DNA of 37,653 bases from a virus. Shown here in pieces: positions 7,337 through 15,917 of this stretch (position 1 is its first letter; every line of letters begins with the position of its first letter). The position numbers were made by a program, and so were the translations under genes. The stretch covers positions 1-37,653 of the IMG/VR virus record IMGVR_UViG_3300025093_000055; one strand, written 5' to 3'. Below the pieces are notes generated by a model. That model did no database searches, was not told where the DNA came from, and worked only from the letters and a program-made list of their open reading frames with translations.

Positions 7337-8088
7337 TACAAACTATCTCCAAGATATTTAACATATACACGACCATTACCACCTGAACCTGGTGAGCTTT
7401 GATGTCTAGCAGAACCACCACCGCCAGAACCATTACCATCTGTAGCAGAGTTACCATTACCATTTTGGCTACCGTTACCTGCATTAGCACCACCTGATGC
7501 GTTTACACCTGGATAATCATTGTAAGCACCTCCACCTCCGCCTCTACCATAACCATATGTAGAACCAAAAGCATTAGTTTCATTAGGGCTAACACTACCT
7601 CCAGAGTTACTTCTATCGTAGTTTATTTGATTACCACCACTACGACCACCGTAAGTATTTTCTATTGTAGTTGTAACTAAACCAACATTTGAACCATTGC
7701 CACCTTCTCCACCCCAACCGCAGCAGCCTCCACCACCACCGCCTCCACCTGCGTTAGAGTTACCAAAAGCAGAAGTACCACCTCTACCTCCTACAGGGTC
7801 AGCACCTGATGAGTTGTTGTTAGCACCGTTACCTATATTGACATTATGACTTTCATTTCTAGTCATTTTAAAAGAACCAAATACACGGCCGCCACCGCCA
7901 CCGCCTCCGCCACCCCATTTACCACCTGAGCCGCCTCCACCTACGACAAGCACAGTGTGTTCTTGGATGCCTAAAGCTCCATTATAAGTACCACTACTAT
8001 TAAATTCTGTAACTACATCTTTAAACCCAATAGAACGTTTAGCTTTACGCCCAGAGTTCAATTGAGAAGATACTCTATATACTCCCAT
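7336..8088 (-). CDS. Glycine-rich tail adhesin / receptor-binding candidate
   Basis: 250 aa. The first 60 residues look like a conserved attachment region (RVSSQLNSGRKAKRSIGF, then a TVLVVGGGGSGG strand). The rest is made of glycine blocks of up to nine residues separated by variable loops rich in Asn, Ser and Tyr, and includes a CCGW segment. It ends in a RVYVKYLG strand, where glycine-rich adhesins often close. Polyglycine stacks of this kind form receptor-binding tips in phages such as T2-type gp38. Its place at the end of the tail gene run fits host recognition. The variable loops between glycine runs are the probable specificity determinants (inference). Confidence 0.72.
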   Translation of the reverse strand: MGVYRVSSQLNSGRKAKRSIGFKDVVTEFNSSGTYNGALGIQEHTVLVVGGGGSGGKWGGGGGGGGGRVFGSFKMTRNESHNVNIGNGANNNSSGADPVGGRGGTSAFGNSNAGGGGGGGGCCGWGGEGGNGSNVGLVTTTIENTYGGRSGGNQINYDRSNSGGSVSPNETNAFGSTYGYGRGGGGGAYNDYPGVNASGGANAGNGSQNGNGNSATDGNGSGGGGSARHQSSPGSGGNGRVYVKYLGDSL

Positions 8089-8095
8089 AGTTACT

Positions 8096-8425
8096 CTATT
8101 CTATTTCAACACCGAATACTGAACAAGCAAGATTTGTATCTGAAGCATAAACTGCAATAACATCACTTGCATCTAATGTAACTCCAACAGTTAAAATAAC
8201 TGAGTCATTAGCTGGAAGCGAACTGTCTTTTGCAAGATATTGTGAATCATCTACTGCTGCACCATCTTCTGCAACTCTTACTCTATAAGTAATAGCTGAG
8301 CCTGATAGATTAGCTAAAGTAATAGATGACACAATAGCTTGTTTTCCTGAACCAACTGTATAAACAGGTGTATCAGTAGTAGCCGCAGGATTAGCTTGTC
8401 CTAGTATCTTATATGTATTAGCCAT
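8096..8425 (-). CDS. Small beta-rich virion/tail protein (109 aa)
   Basis: 109 aa, starting MANTYKILGQANPAATTD. The whole chain looks like a beta-sandwich: alternating strands with Thr, Val and Ala, such as IVSSITLANLSGSAITYRV and DVIAVYASDTNLACSVFG. This pattern resembles small proteins encoded near tail fibres in marine phages, where they may decorate the virion or cap the fibre. A GGAGATATAT site precedes the start. It lies between two tiny structural genes and the adhesin. Specific function unknown. Confidence 0.7.
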   Translation of the reverse strand: MANTYKILGQANPAATTDTPVYTVGSGKQAIVSSITLANLSGSAITYRVRVAEDGAAVDDSQYLAKDSSLPANDSVILTVGVTLDASDVIAVYASDTNLACSVFGVEIE

Positions 8426-8432
8426 ATATCTC

Positions 8433-8621
8433 CTATATATCTGTTAGTAAAAGTGCTTCTTGCTCAAAAGCTAAAGCAATAACCCATGATGCTTTGTTTC
8501 CTGGGTCATCTTCTACTATACCTATCTTAGCACCAAAAAATCTTGTTACAAGAAATGCAAGATTAGGGTCGTATGATTCAACACCGCCACTAAAAGCAAA
8601 TCTTGATGCACCTAAAGGCAT
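8433..8621 (-). CDS. Small tail-region protein (62 aa)
   Basis: 62 aa, MPLGASRFAFSGGVESYD, then a largely apolar sequence ending EALLLTDI. It has no recognisable domain. The start overlaps the stop of the 87-aa gene (TAATG), which supports translation. Its C-terminal part (KASWVIALAFEQEALLLTD) loosely resembles the NNWIHAITFADSTSEQEYGF part of the 87-aa neighbour, so the two may be diverged copies or halves of one structural unit. Confidence 0.6.
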   Translation of the reverse strand: MPLGASRFAFSGGVESYDPNLAFLVTRFFGAKIGIVEDDPGNKASWVIALAFEQEALLLTDI

Positions 8622-8884
8622 TATAAACCTTTATACAAAAATCCATACTCTTGTTCAGAAGTAGAATCTGCAAATGTAATAGCATGTATCCAATTATTAG
8701 TATTGTTTACTTCTTGTTGTGATGCTTGAGTTCCTAAATGTTTTATTAATAATAACAATGAAACACCTGGTTCTGAAGCACCACCAGTATCAGGCAATAA
8801 ATCTATATCTTCATCTATAGGTAAGTTACCAATAGTATCTATACCAAGACTTCCACCTTCTTTAAGTAATAACAACATACTCAT
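8621..8884 (-). CDS. Small tail-region protein (87 aa)
   Basis: 87 aa, starting MSMLLLLKEGGSLGID. Two Leu-rich stretches (MLLLLKEGG and VSLLLLIKHLG) are separated by an acidic loop (PIDEDIDLLPDTGG). The Leu stretches are too short for membrane spans and look like buried strands. Both ends are TAATG overlaps, so it is locked into the coupled tail operon. No family recognised; a minor structural role is inferred from position. Confidence 0.6.
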   Translation of the reverse strand: MSMLLLLKEGGSLGIDTIGNLPIDEDIDLLPDTGGASEPGVSLLLLIKHLGTQASQQEVNNTNNWIHAITFADSTSEQEYGFLYKGL

Positions 8885-9669
8885 TATGCAAATCCTACTA
8901 ATGAATTTAAATACAAATTACCTTCATAACATAAAACACCTACAATATCTGTTCCAGATGCAGTTTGAGTATAACCTGCACCACCAGGAGTTAAAGGTGT
9001 TTTAGCTCCACCATTTATTTGCCAAGATACTGCAGCAGTACCAGTAGTATTATTTAAAATAAATGTAGCACTTTCTAATAAAGCACTATCTACATTTGTC
9101 AAGTTTAATGTTACAGTTCCTTGTATATCAGCTTCAAATACATTGTGAGCTTCTAAATCACAATCTGTAGTACCAGATGTTAATGCACCAAGGTCTGATA
9201 CTTTTTCTTCATATCCAGCAAATTTAGGTTGTGTTACTTCTTGTCCATCAAAATCTACAGTACCTGTCATAGTTCCACCTGCTTTAGGTAATGCTGCATC
9301 AGCTACAGTTTTAGCATTAGCAGCTGTATCATTAGCATCTACAAAATGTTCTGCTAATACAGCCATTCGAACAGTTGTTCCAATTTGATGGTCAGGTGGA
9401 GAAGTATGTCTACCTTCTTTATCTCTTTCACAATTAGTAATAGTTGTTCCACTTGAGTTATCAACTAAAATAACTTCACGATTAGATGAATTATCTGGGT
9501 CAACTACTAAAAAATAATGTGTAGTACTATCACCTGGACTAGCTGATATAGCAGTTGAACCATCTGTTGTAGGTGCAGCTGTTAATGTTGTAGCAAAACT
9601 ACCACTAGCTAAAAGTCCTGCTAGTGTGCTTTCATAAAAGTTGACTATTTTTGTTTGTCTTATTGCCAT
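8884..9669 (-). CDS. Tail fibre / minor structural protein (261 aa)
   Basis: 261 aa, starting MAIRQTKIVNFYESTLAG. The N-terminal half is a Thr/Ser-rich beta domain. In the middle, DAALPKAGGTMTGTVDFDG is the fibre-shaft motif found in many phage tail fibres. The C-terminal third (TLNLTNVDSALLESATFIL and onward) looks like a beta domain of the kind that closes fibres. The gene lies between the large propeller-like protein and small tail proteins, with TAATG overlaps on both sides. It is probably a fibre subunit or an adaptor onto which the adhesin is mounted. Confidence 0.72.
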   Translation of the reverse strand: MAIRQTKIVNFYESTLAGLLASGSFATTLTAAPTTDGSTAISASPGDSTTHYFLVVDPDNSSNREVILVDNSSGTTITNCERDKEGRHTSPPDHQIGTTVRMAVLAEHFVDANDTAANAKTVADAALPKAGGTMTGTVDFDGQEVTQPKFAGYEEKVSDLGALTSGTTDCDLEAHNVFEADIQGTVTLNLTNVDSALLESATFILNNTTGTAAVSWQINGGAKTPLTPGGAGYTQTASGTDIVGVLCYEGNLYLNSLVGFA

Positions 9670-11633
9670 TATGCTCCGTATCTCATTATACCAAATGCTG
9701 CAATACCTGGTACATGTATAGACGTTACATCAGTAAGTGTAGTCTGTCTAGTACCACGCACAGTTATTATAGCAAATGTTGTATCACTTCCTACATTATT
9801 ATTAGAAATAACTGGATAAGTTATCTGTTCAATAACACCACGTATAATTTCTTTAGGTTGAAATAACTCTAATGTAATAGAATCACCTTCTTTGTCACGT
9901 AATGCAGAATATAATGCATCTCCTAAACCTTTAACTGTTATAGGAGTTCTACCAGGTCTTTCTACTCTATCACTAATATTGATAGGTATTTGTGCAACTA
10001 CAAGTTCTGGTCTAGCTAATGCACGAAACTGCACAGATTTTACTTTAGGTGTACTAACACCGTCACTTGATTTTAAAACAACTTTACCAATTATATATCT
10101 AGATACTTCTGCTATTTGTTTTTCTACATCACCAGTACCAGATACTTGTGTAAGAGCTTCAGTATATGTAGCTGTTTCAGGATTATCTAAATCTTCAAAT
10201 TTTGTTGTATATTTTAACTCTACAGAAGTATTAGAATCTAAAGCAATTGTAGATATTTCTGCACCAACAAACTGTTTAGATTCAGCTGTAAAAAAATCTG
10301 CAGCAGATAATACTAAATAACCTTCAGATTCATATGTAGATGTTTCTTTATATGCATCACTACCTGTAACAGAAATTATAAACTTACCATCTCTCTGTAC
10401 TATTCCTTGTACAAAACCATTACCTGTTGTTTGTAAATCTCTAGCTATACCACCTGTTGGTAAATAGTATCGCCACAAATTTACTTCATTATCATCTTCT
10501 TTTACACCTACGTATACACTATCTCTTGATACAAACATTGATTTAGGTGTTGTATCAACAGCTGTTGTCCATTCTTTTATTAATTGTCTATTAGCTAATA
10601 CATACAAATTATCTGCAGCAACAAGTTCTAATCTATATAAACGTCCTACATTTCTAGATACTTCTTTAGTACCAATAAAAACAATACCTTCAGCAGCTGC
10701 TATAGAATGTACTTCTTCAAAAGGTATTTTTGTTTGACCTTGATTAACAAATACTTCTCCAGATAATTTAAAAGAATATATAGTACCATCTGTACTTGAA
10801 GCTAATACTGCAGCACCACCATCAACAATACCTGTAAAACTATGTGTAGGTTCTACTTCTACTATGCTATCTGCATCAGCTAACCAAGCTGAATCCCATG
10901 TATCAAAAGGAGTTTTTTCCCAAATGTATTCAGCTGTACCATCATTACCTGTAATCCATAGTCTATTTTTTACATACCATACACCTGTTAATCCACCAGA
11001 ACTAGATTGAGCAGTAGTTAATACTGTATATGTACTACCATCATATTTAATTAATTGCGAACCAGATGTACCATTTGCAGTAGTAGCATAAAATCCATTA
11101 CCAAATGCAGCTATACCTGTAAAATTATGTGTTGCACCTGATGTTGAATCAGATATAGAAGACCAACTTGTACCATCATATTTGTGTATAGTTGTACCAT
11201 CTGTTATATATACATCACCATTTGTAGTTTGTGTAACATAATTATTTGTTGCAGCAAAAGATAAACTCTGTGCAGCAGTTGTATAAAGTAAATGTAAATT
11301 ATAAGAAGTTTCATCATCACCATGAAATACATCAACACCTTTACTATCCCAAAATCTATTTACATCATCAGGTTGACCATCAGCTCTATGTGCAGTATCT
11401 AATCCTTGTCCTGCACTAAAATTATTTCTTGAATATATACGTCCTAAATTAGATGTAAAGTCTTCAGGATTTTGTTTAACATTAACTTGTTGTCCTGATT
11501 GTACATCAGAGGATTGTATAGTCATTTGTCGTTCAGGTGATACAGCTGTACGTAATAATAAATTATCTATTTTTAAATCATATCCATATCTTCTAGGATT
11601 AGATATTGTTGTAGTGTCTGCAACTCTTGGCAT
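9669..11633 (-). CDS. Large beta-propeller-like tail protein (654 aa)
   Basis: 654 aa. An N-terminal segment (about residues 1-110) is followed by repeated units of the form strand-Asp-Gly-strand, for example VYITDGTTIHKYDGTSW, FYATTANGTSGSQLIKYDG and RLWITGNDGTAEYIWE, spaced by 40-55 residues. This suggests a beta-propeller or similar repeat fold over about residues 120-440. The C-terminal 200 residues are a separate beta-rich domain ending with VTSIHVPGIAAFGIMRYGA. In short-tailed phages such a protein could form the tail nozzle or hub. TAATG overlaps join it to both neighbours. No sequence family was firmly recognised. Confidence 0.68.
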   Translation of the reverse strand: MPRVADTTTISNPRRYGYDLKIDNLLLRTAVSPERQMTIQSSDVQSGQQVNVKQNPEDFTSNLGRIYSRNNFSAGQGLDTAHRADGQPDDVNRFWDSKGVDVFHGDDETSYNLHLLYTTAAQSLSFAATNNYVTQTTNGDVYITDGTTIHKYDGTSWSSISDSTSGATHNFTGIAAFGNGFYATTANGTSGSQLIKYDGSTYTVLTTAQSSSGGLTGVWYVKNRLWITGNDGTAEYIWEKTPFDTWDSAWLADADSIVEVEPTHSFTGIVDGGAAVLASSTDGTIYSFKLSGEVFVNQGQTKIPFEEVHSIAAAEGIVFIGTKEVSRNVGRLYRLELVAADNLYVLANRQLIKEWTTAVDTTPKSMFVSRDSVYVGVKEDDNEVNLWRYYLPTGGIARDLQTTGNGFVQGIVQRDGKFIISVTGSDAYKETSTYESEGYLVLSAADFFTAESKQFVGAEISTIALDSNTSVELKYTTKFEDLDNPETATYTEALTQVSGTGDVEKQIAEVSRYIIGKVVLKSSDGVSTPKVKSVQFRALARPELVVAQIPINISDRVERPGRTPITVKGLGDALYSALRDKEGDSITLELFQPKEIIRGVIEQITYPVISNNNVGSDTTFAIITVRGTRQTTLTDVTSIHVPGIAAFGIMRYGA

Positions 11634-12640
11634 TATGTTGGGTAAAGTATGCTATTAAGTTGTACTGGTTCTGGGTATTTAGACCTTAAATTACTTCTAG
11701 CTTGTTGTATTAATAATTGTTGGTATCTTAATAAACTTTGTCCAATACTATTTGAACTACCTATAGGGTTTGTACTACTTTCTAGTTGTTCTGTTATGTA
11801 TGAAGTATTAAGTTTAGATATATCTTTACCTGCAACTAACTGTGCAGCTACACCTGTCATAACAATTGGTTCATATTCTTCTTCTAATCCTACAGAAGTT
11901 AAAGTATTTGTTTCTGCAGTAGGAGCTATAAATTTCTTTTTAAATGTTACATAAACAGTATGACCTGCTGATATACCTACAAATTGTACTGCGTGTACAA
12001 CATCAGGTCCTGTTGTATATGTTTTAGTTCTTTCTGTTGATGTATCATCTGTATATACAAATGGATTAGGTAAGTCAATCATTTCTATAGCTACACCATT
12101 ATATTTAAGTCCTGTTTGGTCAGAACCTGATTGCCAATCTGTATATTGTGATATAGCTTTTAATGGTGCTACTAAATAGTTATAACTATCTCCATCAGTA
12201 CCGTGTGTACCTAATAGTTTATAACCAGTACTAGCAGTAAGTTCGATAGTTTCTACAGCAAATAATGTAGGATATAAATTTTTAATTTGGTCACATACAG
12301 ACTCATATACATTTTTACGAGGAAATGCAGGTGCTATTTTAATCATAGCTCCAGCAAGATGTTCAGCAGCAGTAGTACCACGTTGACCACGTTTAACTGT
12401 AATGTTATTTTCTACTGTATTAACAGCAGTTGTATACATTAATTCTTGTCCAACTTCTACAATAGCACCAGCTTCTAAAGCATCTTCTTCTTCAACAGAA
12501 AATAAATTATCGTCATAAGCTATTGTTGTATCTGAATCAGATATACCGCCAGTTAAATAAGAATATGATTCTACTTTATCTACAGGTTCTAGGTATTCTC
12601 TATATACCCTATCTACTAGGTCACCTATTGTGTTGCTCAC
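11633..12640 (-). CDS. Head-to-tail connector / tail structural protein (335 aa)
   Basis: 335 aa, starting MSNTIGDLVDRVYREYLEP. The N-terminal helix is followed by a beta domain containing GQELMYTTAV and ITVKRGQRGTTAAEH, where surface and attachment genes often carry such RG-RGT turns. The second half contains VYVTFKKKFIAPTAET and a C-terminal Gln/Leu-rich helix (about 290-325). Its position just after the capsid genes and before the propeller protein fits an adaptor or tail tubular protein. It has a GGAGGC ribosome site upstream. Assignment rests on position and composition, not on a recognised family. Confidence 0.62.
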   Translation of the reverse strand: MSNTIGDLVDRVYREYLEPVDKVESYSYLTGGISDSDTTIAYDDNLFSVEEEDALEAGAIVEVGQELMYTTAVNTVENNITVKRGQRGTTAAEHLAGAMIKIAPAFPRKNVYESVCDQIKNLYPTLFAVETIELTASTGYKLLGTHGTDGDSYNYLVAPLKAISQYTDWQSGSDQTGLKYNGVAIEMIDLPNPFVYTDDTSTERTKTYTTGPDVVHAVQFVGISAGHTVYVTFKKKFIAPTAETNTLTSVGLEEEYEPIVMTGVAAQLVAGKDISKLNTSYITEQLESSTNPIGSSNSIGQSLLRYQQLLIQQARSNLRSKYPEPVQLNSILYPT

Positions 12641-12648
12641 AAGGCCTC

Positions 12649-12981
12649 CTAACTAGCTTTAAATATAAGTTGTATTTTTCTATCAGCTGCTTCAGTTGCA
12701 TCAGATGTAACTCTTAAAGAACCAGTTGTAGCAAAAGCCCAACCACTAGGGTCTACTCTTACTACATCACCAGCAGTAACTGTGTATGATACAGCAGTAC
12801 CATCAGTTTCTACTACATCTACCCAATTACTTCCATCAAATGAGAAATCAAATGATATTGTTGTACCTGTCATAGTTGCAGGAAATACAACACCTGATAG
12901 TAATAAACCATCACATTGTACTCCTGTAGAGTTACTTGCGTCTTCTGAAACGTCTATTAAAACTTGTTTTGATAATTGCAT
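12649..12981 (-). CDS. Small beta-sandwich capsid-decoration-type protein (110 aa)
   Basis: 110 aa, starting MQLSKQVLIDVSEDASNST. The chain reads as a single beta-sandwich: LLLSGVVFPATMTGTTISF, SFDGSNWVDVVETDG, VVRVDPSGWAFATTGSLRV. This motif order (SFDGSNW, then VDPSxW) is common in small virion proteins next to the capsid gene of marine phages and would suit a head fibre or decoration protein. It is separated from the capsid gene by a hairpin that may partly terminate transcription, so it would be made in smaller amounts. Function inferred. Confidence 0.7.
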   Translation of the reverse strand: MQLSKQVLIDVSEDASNSTGVQCDGLLLSGVVFPATMTGTTISFDFSFDGSNWVDVVETDGTAVSYTVTAGDVVRVDPSGWAFATTGSLRVTSDATEAADRKIQLIFKAS

Positions 12982-13007
12982 GTTGTCCTAACTATAGCAG
13001 AAGAAAT

Positions 13008-13029
13008 GGGAGGAAGGTGGATTCCCCCC
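13008..13029 (-). terminator. Weak terminator/attenuator after capsid gene
   Basis: On the minus strand GGGGGGAA (13029-13022) can pair with TTCCTCCC (13015-13008), seven pairs and one mismatch around a 6-nt loop. It is followed by ATTTCTTCT, a broken T-run. It lies between the capsid gene and the 110-aa gene, where partial termination would favour capsid expression. The T-run is imperfect, so strength is uncertain. Confidence 0.45.
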
Positions 13030-13045
13030 AAATCTTCAAATTTAT

Positions 13046-14170
13046 TTAAGCTACGTCTGTAATCTTAAGGTGATAGGAAGGAGGACCGAAGTCATATCCC
13101 ATCTCCATGTAGATTCCTTTAGCAACTTGAGCATTTGCATCTTGGTCAATATCTCTTACGAATACTGTTCCGTATCCAGGGATATTTGTGAAGACTGGCT
13201 GTATGAAAGCAAAGTCTACAATAAATGCAGTATTTGCAGGAATGATATTAGGGTCAATAACCATCATACCAATTTGTCCAAATGGTGTGACAATTACGTC
13301 AATATCAATACCAGCAAGGTTTCTATCTCTAGGAAGGATAGCACCTGTAATACCAACAGAACCAGCTAGCAATTCTTTGTTAAGGTCCAATAATTGTTTT
13401 GGACTTACGCAAAGTACTGGCTGTACCATTGGTGCGTGTGCATCATACAATCTCTTAAGAGAGTTTGCAATAGCATCCCAGGAAAGAACTTGGTCTGTTC
13501 CTGAACCATCTCCAGTTGTATCGTTGTAGTATACGTTACCACCAACAAATGTTGGAGCTGTGTCATTATCTGCGTTAGCATTTAATGCACAATATTCAGA
13601 AAGACCACGCATTTCTCTAGTACCTGAACCAGGTGTAGCATGCGCTCCATCTGCGAAAGTACCGTTGAATGCGAACCATTCTACTTCTCTAGCTACTTTT
13701 TCAAGTGCCAAAGACATTTGCTCTGCAAATTCATCAACAATTGGATTACCGCCAGCTAAGCTGAGTTCAGCTCCTGCTGTACTAGTACCATCTCCATCAG
13801 AACCAGCATAAGCGTCTGCTCCTAATGTAAATGTATTTTGATGTTGGAATGTTGCCATAGCTGTGTAGGTCATCTTTACACCTTTATGGAATATCTGTGT
13901 CACATTAGTATATGCAACTCTATCCCTACCAAGATATTCAGTAGGAGTAGAACCTTCTTGACCTTTAGTAGGTTCAGAAGATACTGTATGTGAATCAGCA
14001 GCTTGGATTTGCCAGAAGGTAGATTGTAAAACCTTACCTCCGTTTAATCCACCTGTTGCAGATAAGAAAGGAGTTCTTTGACCACCCACACGAAAAAGTT
14101 CCCCAGTAAAATTATTAATTTGCTGGGAATAAATTGGAGTAGTTGCGTCTAAACCGCTAATTACTGCCAT
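13046..14170 (-). CDS. Major capsid protein (HK97-fold, SU10-like type)
   Basis: 374 aa, starting MAVISGLDATTPIYSQQIN. The pattern GQRTPFLSATGGLNGGK, then QAADSHTVSSEPTKGQEG, then NVTQIFHKGVKMTYTAMA matches the N-terminal arm and first strands of the SU10-like group of HK97-fold capsid proteins. The central REVEWFAFNGTFADG and C-terminal NTAFIVDFAFIQPVFTNIPGY segments fit the peripheral and axial domains. Length is typical. The gene follows the scaffold gene with a GGAGGTGTAAT ribosome site. Its third codon positions are richer in G and C than in the surrounding genes, as expected for very high expression. It is the strongest structural call together with TerL. Confidence 0.88.
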   Translation of the reverse strand: MAVISGLDATTPIYSQQINNFTGELFRVGGQRTPFLSATGGLNGGKVLQSTFWQIQAADSHTVSSEPTKGQEGSTPTEYLGRDRVAYTNVTQIFHKGVKMTYTAMATFQHQNTFTLGADAYAGSDGDGTSTAGAELSLAGGNPIVDEFAEQMSLALEKVAREVEWFAFNGTFADGAHATPGSGTREMRGLSEYCALNANADNDTAPTFVGGNVYYNDTTGDGSGTDQVLSWDAIANSLKRLYDAHAPMVQPVLCVSPKQLLDLNKELLAGSVGITGAILPRDRNLAGIDIDVIVTPFGQIGMMVIDPNIIPANTAFIVDFAFIQPVFTNIPGYGTVFVRDIDQDANAQVAKGIYMEMGYDFGPPSYHLKITDVA

Positions 14171-14204
14171 AATTACACCTCCGTATGTGTCGTATTAAAT
14201 TCGT

Positions 14205-14684
14205 TTACTTATTGTTTTTAACGTCATCCATAATGTTTAGCTTTGCTCTAAGAGAATCTTTTACTGAAGCTCCTTTTAGAACTTGTGCTAATTGTTCGTT
14301 GACGTTTAAAGGCACATCTGATGTAGAATTTGCATCAAGTGCAGCTACTCTAGACCTAGCATCATCTTGTACTACCTGTTCTGGTTCAGCTTGTGGTGTT
14401 GCTTCAACCATACCAGTAGGTTCAAAACCATACTCATCTTTAGCAAACTGTGCAACGGCTTCTGTATTAACAGGACCGTCATACACTTGTTTTAACGCTT
14501 TACCGAAACCTTTGTCAGTTGATAATCCTAACTTACCAAAGACATTATCTATTTCCTTATCTTTATAAGAAGCTAGTTCTGCCTCAAGTTTTTTGATAGC
14601 ATCATCTTTTCTATCAATTGTTTCTCTCATTTGTTTTACACCATGTTCTCCAGGTGCATCAAATTCTTCCATTTGTACCTCCAC
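14205..14684 (-). CDS. Capsid scaffolding protein
   Basis: 159 aa, starting MEVQMEEFDAPGEHGVKQ. A long charged coiled coil spans about residues 15-50 (MRETIDRKDDAIKKLEAEL and on). An Ala/Gln-rich flexible middle follows, and a basic helical C-terminus (VKDSLRAKLNIMDDVKNNK) resembles the capsid-binding end of scaffolds. Size, composition and position directly before the major capsid gene all fit. It has a strong GGAGGTACAA site. It is the first gene downstream of a promoter and a 190-nt structured leader, so scaffold and capsid are probably transcribed together from there. Confidence 0.78.
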   Translation of the reverse strand: MEVQMEEFDAPGEHGVKQMRETIDRKDDAIKKLEAELASYKDKEIDNVFGKLGLSTDKGFGKALKQVYDGPVNTEAVAQFAKDEYGFEPTGMVEATPQAEPEQVVQDDARSRVAALDANSTSDVPLNVNEQLAQVLKGASVKDSLRAKLNIMDDVKNNK

Positions 14685-14868
14685 TATGTGTTTACCTATC
14701 AGACAAGACCATAGGCATCTTGCCGTGGTGCTACCTTTACCACTTGACTTACGCTCTGGTAGCTAAAAAGCTATAAGTCCATTACTCTACGGTTTTAATA
14801 CGAGCTTTCTACGTAGGCGCTGAAAGCTGAGTGCAGGTCTATTAAGCGGACCACGCAACGCTAAACCT
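14685..14868 (-). ncRNA. Structured 5' leader of scaffold-capsid transcript
   Basis: About 184 nt without an ORF between the promoter and the scaffold start. Five hairpins tile it: 14836-14839 with 14849-14852; 14803-14809 with 14822-14828 (seven pairs, AGCTTTC/GAAAGCT); 14746-14751 with 14774-14779 enclosing TAGCT-AAAA-AGCTA; 14725-14729 with 14739-14743; and 14714-14717 with 14721-14724. Base composition is clearly richer in GC than its surroundings. It may stabilise the mRNA, regulate scaffold translation, or be processed into a small RNA. No known riboswitch or tRNA pattern was recognised. Confidence 0.6.
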
Positions 14869-14896
14869 ATTATACACTAATTCTCAGTAAGTCCAA
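14869..14896 (-). promoter_or_regulatory. Sigma70-type promoter for scaffold and capsid
   Basis: On the minus strand a -35 box TTGGAC (14896-14891), a 16-nt spacer and a perfect -10 box TATAAT (14874-14869) are followed by a likely start near 14862. It sits at the stop codon of the upstream 346-aa gene and just before the structured leader. This is the best promoter inside the late arm. Confidence 0.65.
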
Positions 14897-15917
14897 TAAC
14901 TTCGTCACCTTTTTTTGCAGCTCCTATATTTAGACCACCACTTGATTGTATTTCTGCTTGTATTCTAGCAATTCTTTGTTGTGAACTTGTGTCACCTACT
15001 GTTGCTGATTCTAATGTTGATATGTCAAGGTCTCTTCCTATTGATTTTGCTTGAGATATAAAAGAACCAGCTCCTTCATATAAACCTTTAGCTGCTTCTG
15101 TTGTTAATCCTAAGTTTCTTAATTCTTGGAATCTAGCAAATGATGTAGTAAATCCTCTAGATGTTGCTTGTGCTTGTAATTGTAATGTAGCTATATCACC
15201 AATTAATACTTTATCTTGTATTTTAGGATTAATTAAAGCACCAAAAATAGTAGGTGCATCTAATGATATATTATATCTTTCTCTAAATAATTTTTCTACT
15301 TCAGGTATTTGGTCTTTAACACCAGCATACACCAGGTCAATTCTTGTTTGAAACTCTTCAGCAGATACTGGGTCGTCTGTTCCATACCCTGTAGCCATGT
15401 CATCAAATTCATCTTCAAAATCTGAAAAATCATTTATTCCTACCTCTGATAATGTTTGTTTATATGATGCTTTAACACCTATAAAAGATAACTCATCCAT
15501 AATTAATGTGCCATCATCACGCATTAATTTACCAAAATTATCTTTCCAAGGTTTAGTTTGTCTAGTCATACCCATAGCAACATTAGCGTCACCAGATTTT
15601 ACCCAGTTTTTAGCGTATTCATTAACAACTTCAGGTGGTAAAAAAGAATATAATGATTTAGCAATATCAGTACCTTCATCTATTGTTCTACCATCATTAT
15701 CATCTTTTGGTTTAGGTTTAGTAGAACCTTTTTTATATACATATGCAGTACCATTAGTACCATCTGCTTTTGTACCTGGATTAACATAATCTTGTCCAGA
15801 TACTAATGATACTTGCTCACCATCAACTTCAAATGTAATTTGACCAGGAGGTAATAAAAATACTGTTGAATTATTAACTGCTTCTGTTACTTGTTGTCCT
15901 ACTAAATTAAATGGCAT
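14877..15917 (-). CDS. Putative internal virion protein (346 aa)
   Basis: 346 aa, starting MPFNLVGQQVTEAVNNST. A small N-terminal beta region with FLLPPGQITFEVDGEQVSL is followed by a Lys/Pro/Asp linker (about residues 65-85) and then long helices rich in Glu, Gln and Ala. It is the last of five consecutive genes placed between portal and scaffold. A run of large helical proteins beside a portal in a phage with no visible long-tail genes is typical of ejection (internal virion) proteins, but no family was recognised. Its start overlaps the upstream stop (TAATG). Confidence 0.65.
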   Translation of the reverse strand: MPFNLVGQQVTEAVNNSTVFLLPPGQITFEVDGEQVSLVSGQDYVNPGTKADGTNGTAYVYKKGSTKPKPKDDNDGRTIDEGTDIAKSLYSFLPPEVVNEYAKNWVKSGDANVAMGMTRQTKPWKDNFGKLMRDDGTLIMDELSFIGVKASYKQTLSEVGINDFSDFEDEFDDMATGYGTDDPVSAEEFQTRIDLVYAGVKDQIPEVEKLFRERYNISLDAPTIFGALINPKIQDKVLIGDIATLQLQAQATSRGFTTSFARFQELRNLGLTTEAAKGLYEGAGSFISQAKSIGRDLDISTLESATVGDTSSQQRIARIQAEIQSSGGLNIGAAKKGDEVIGLTEN

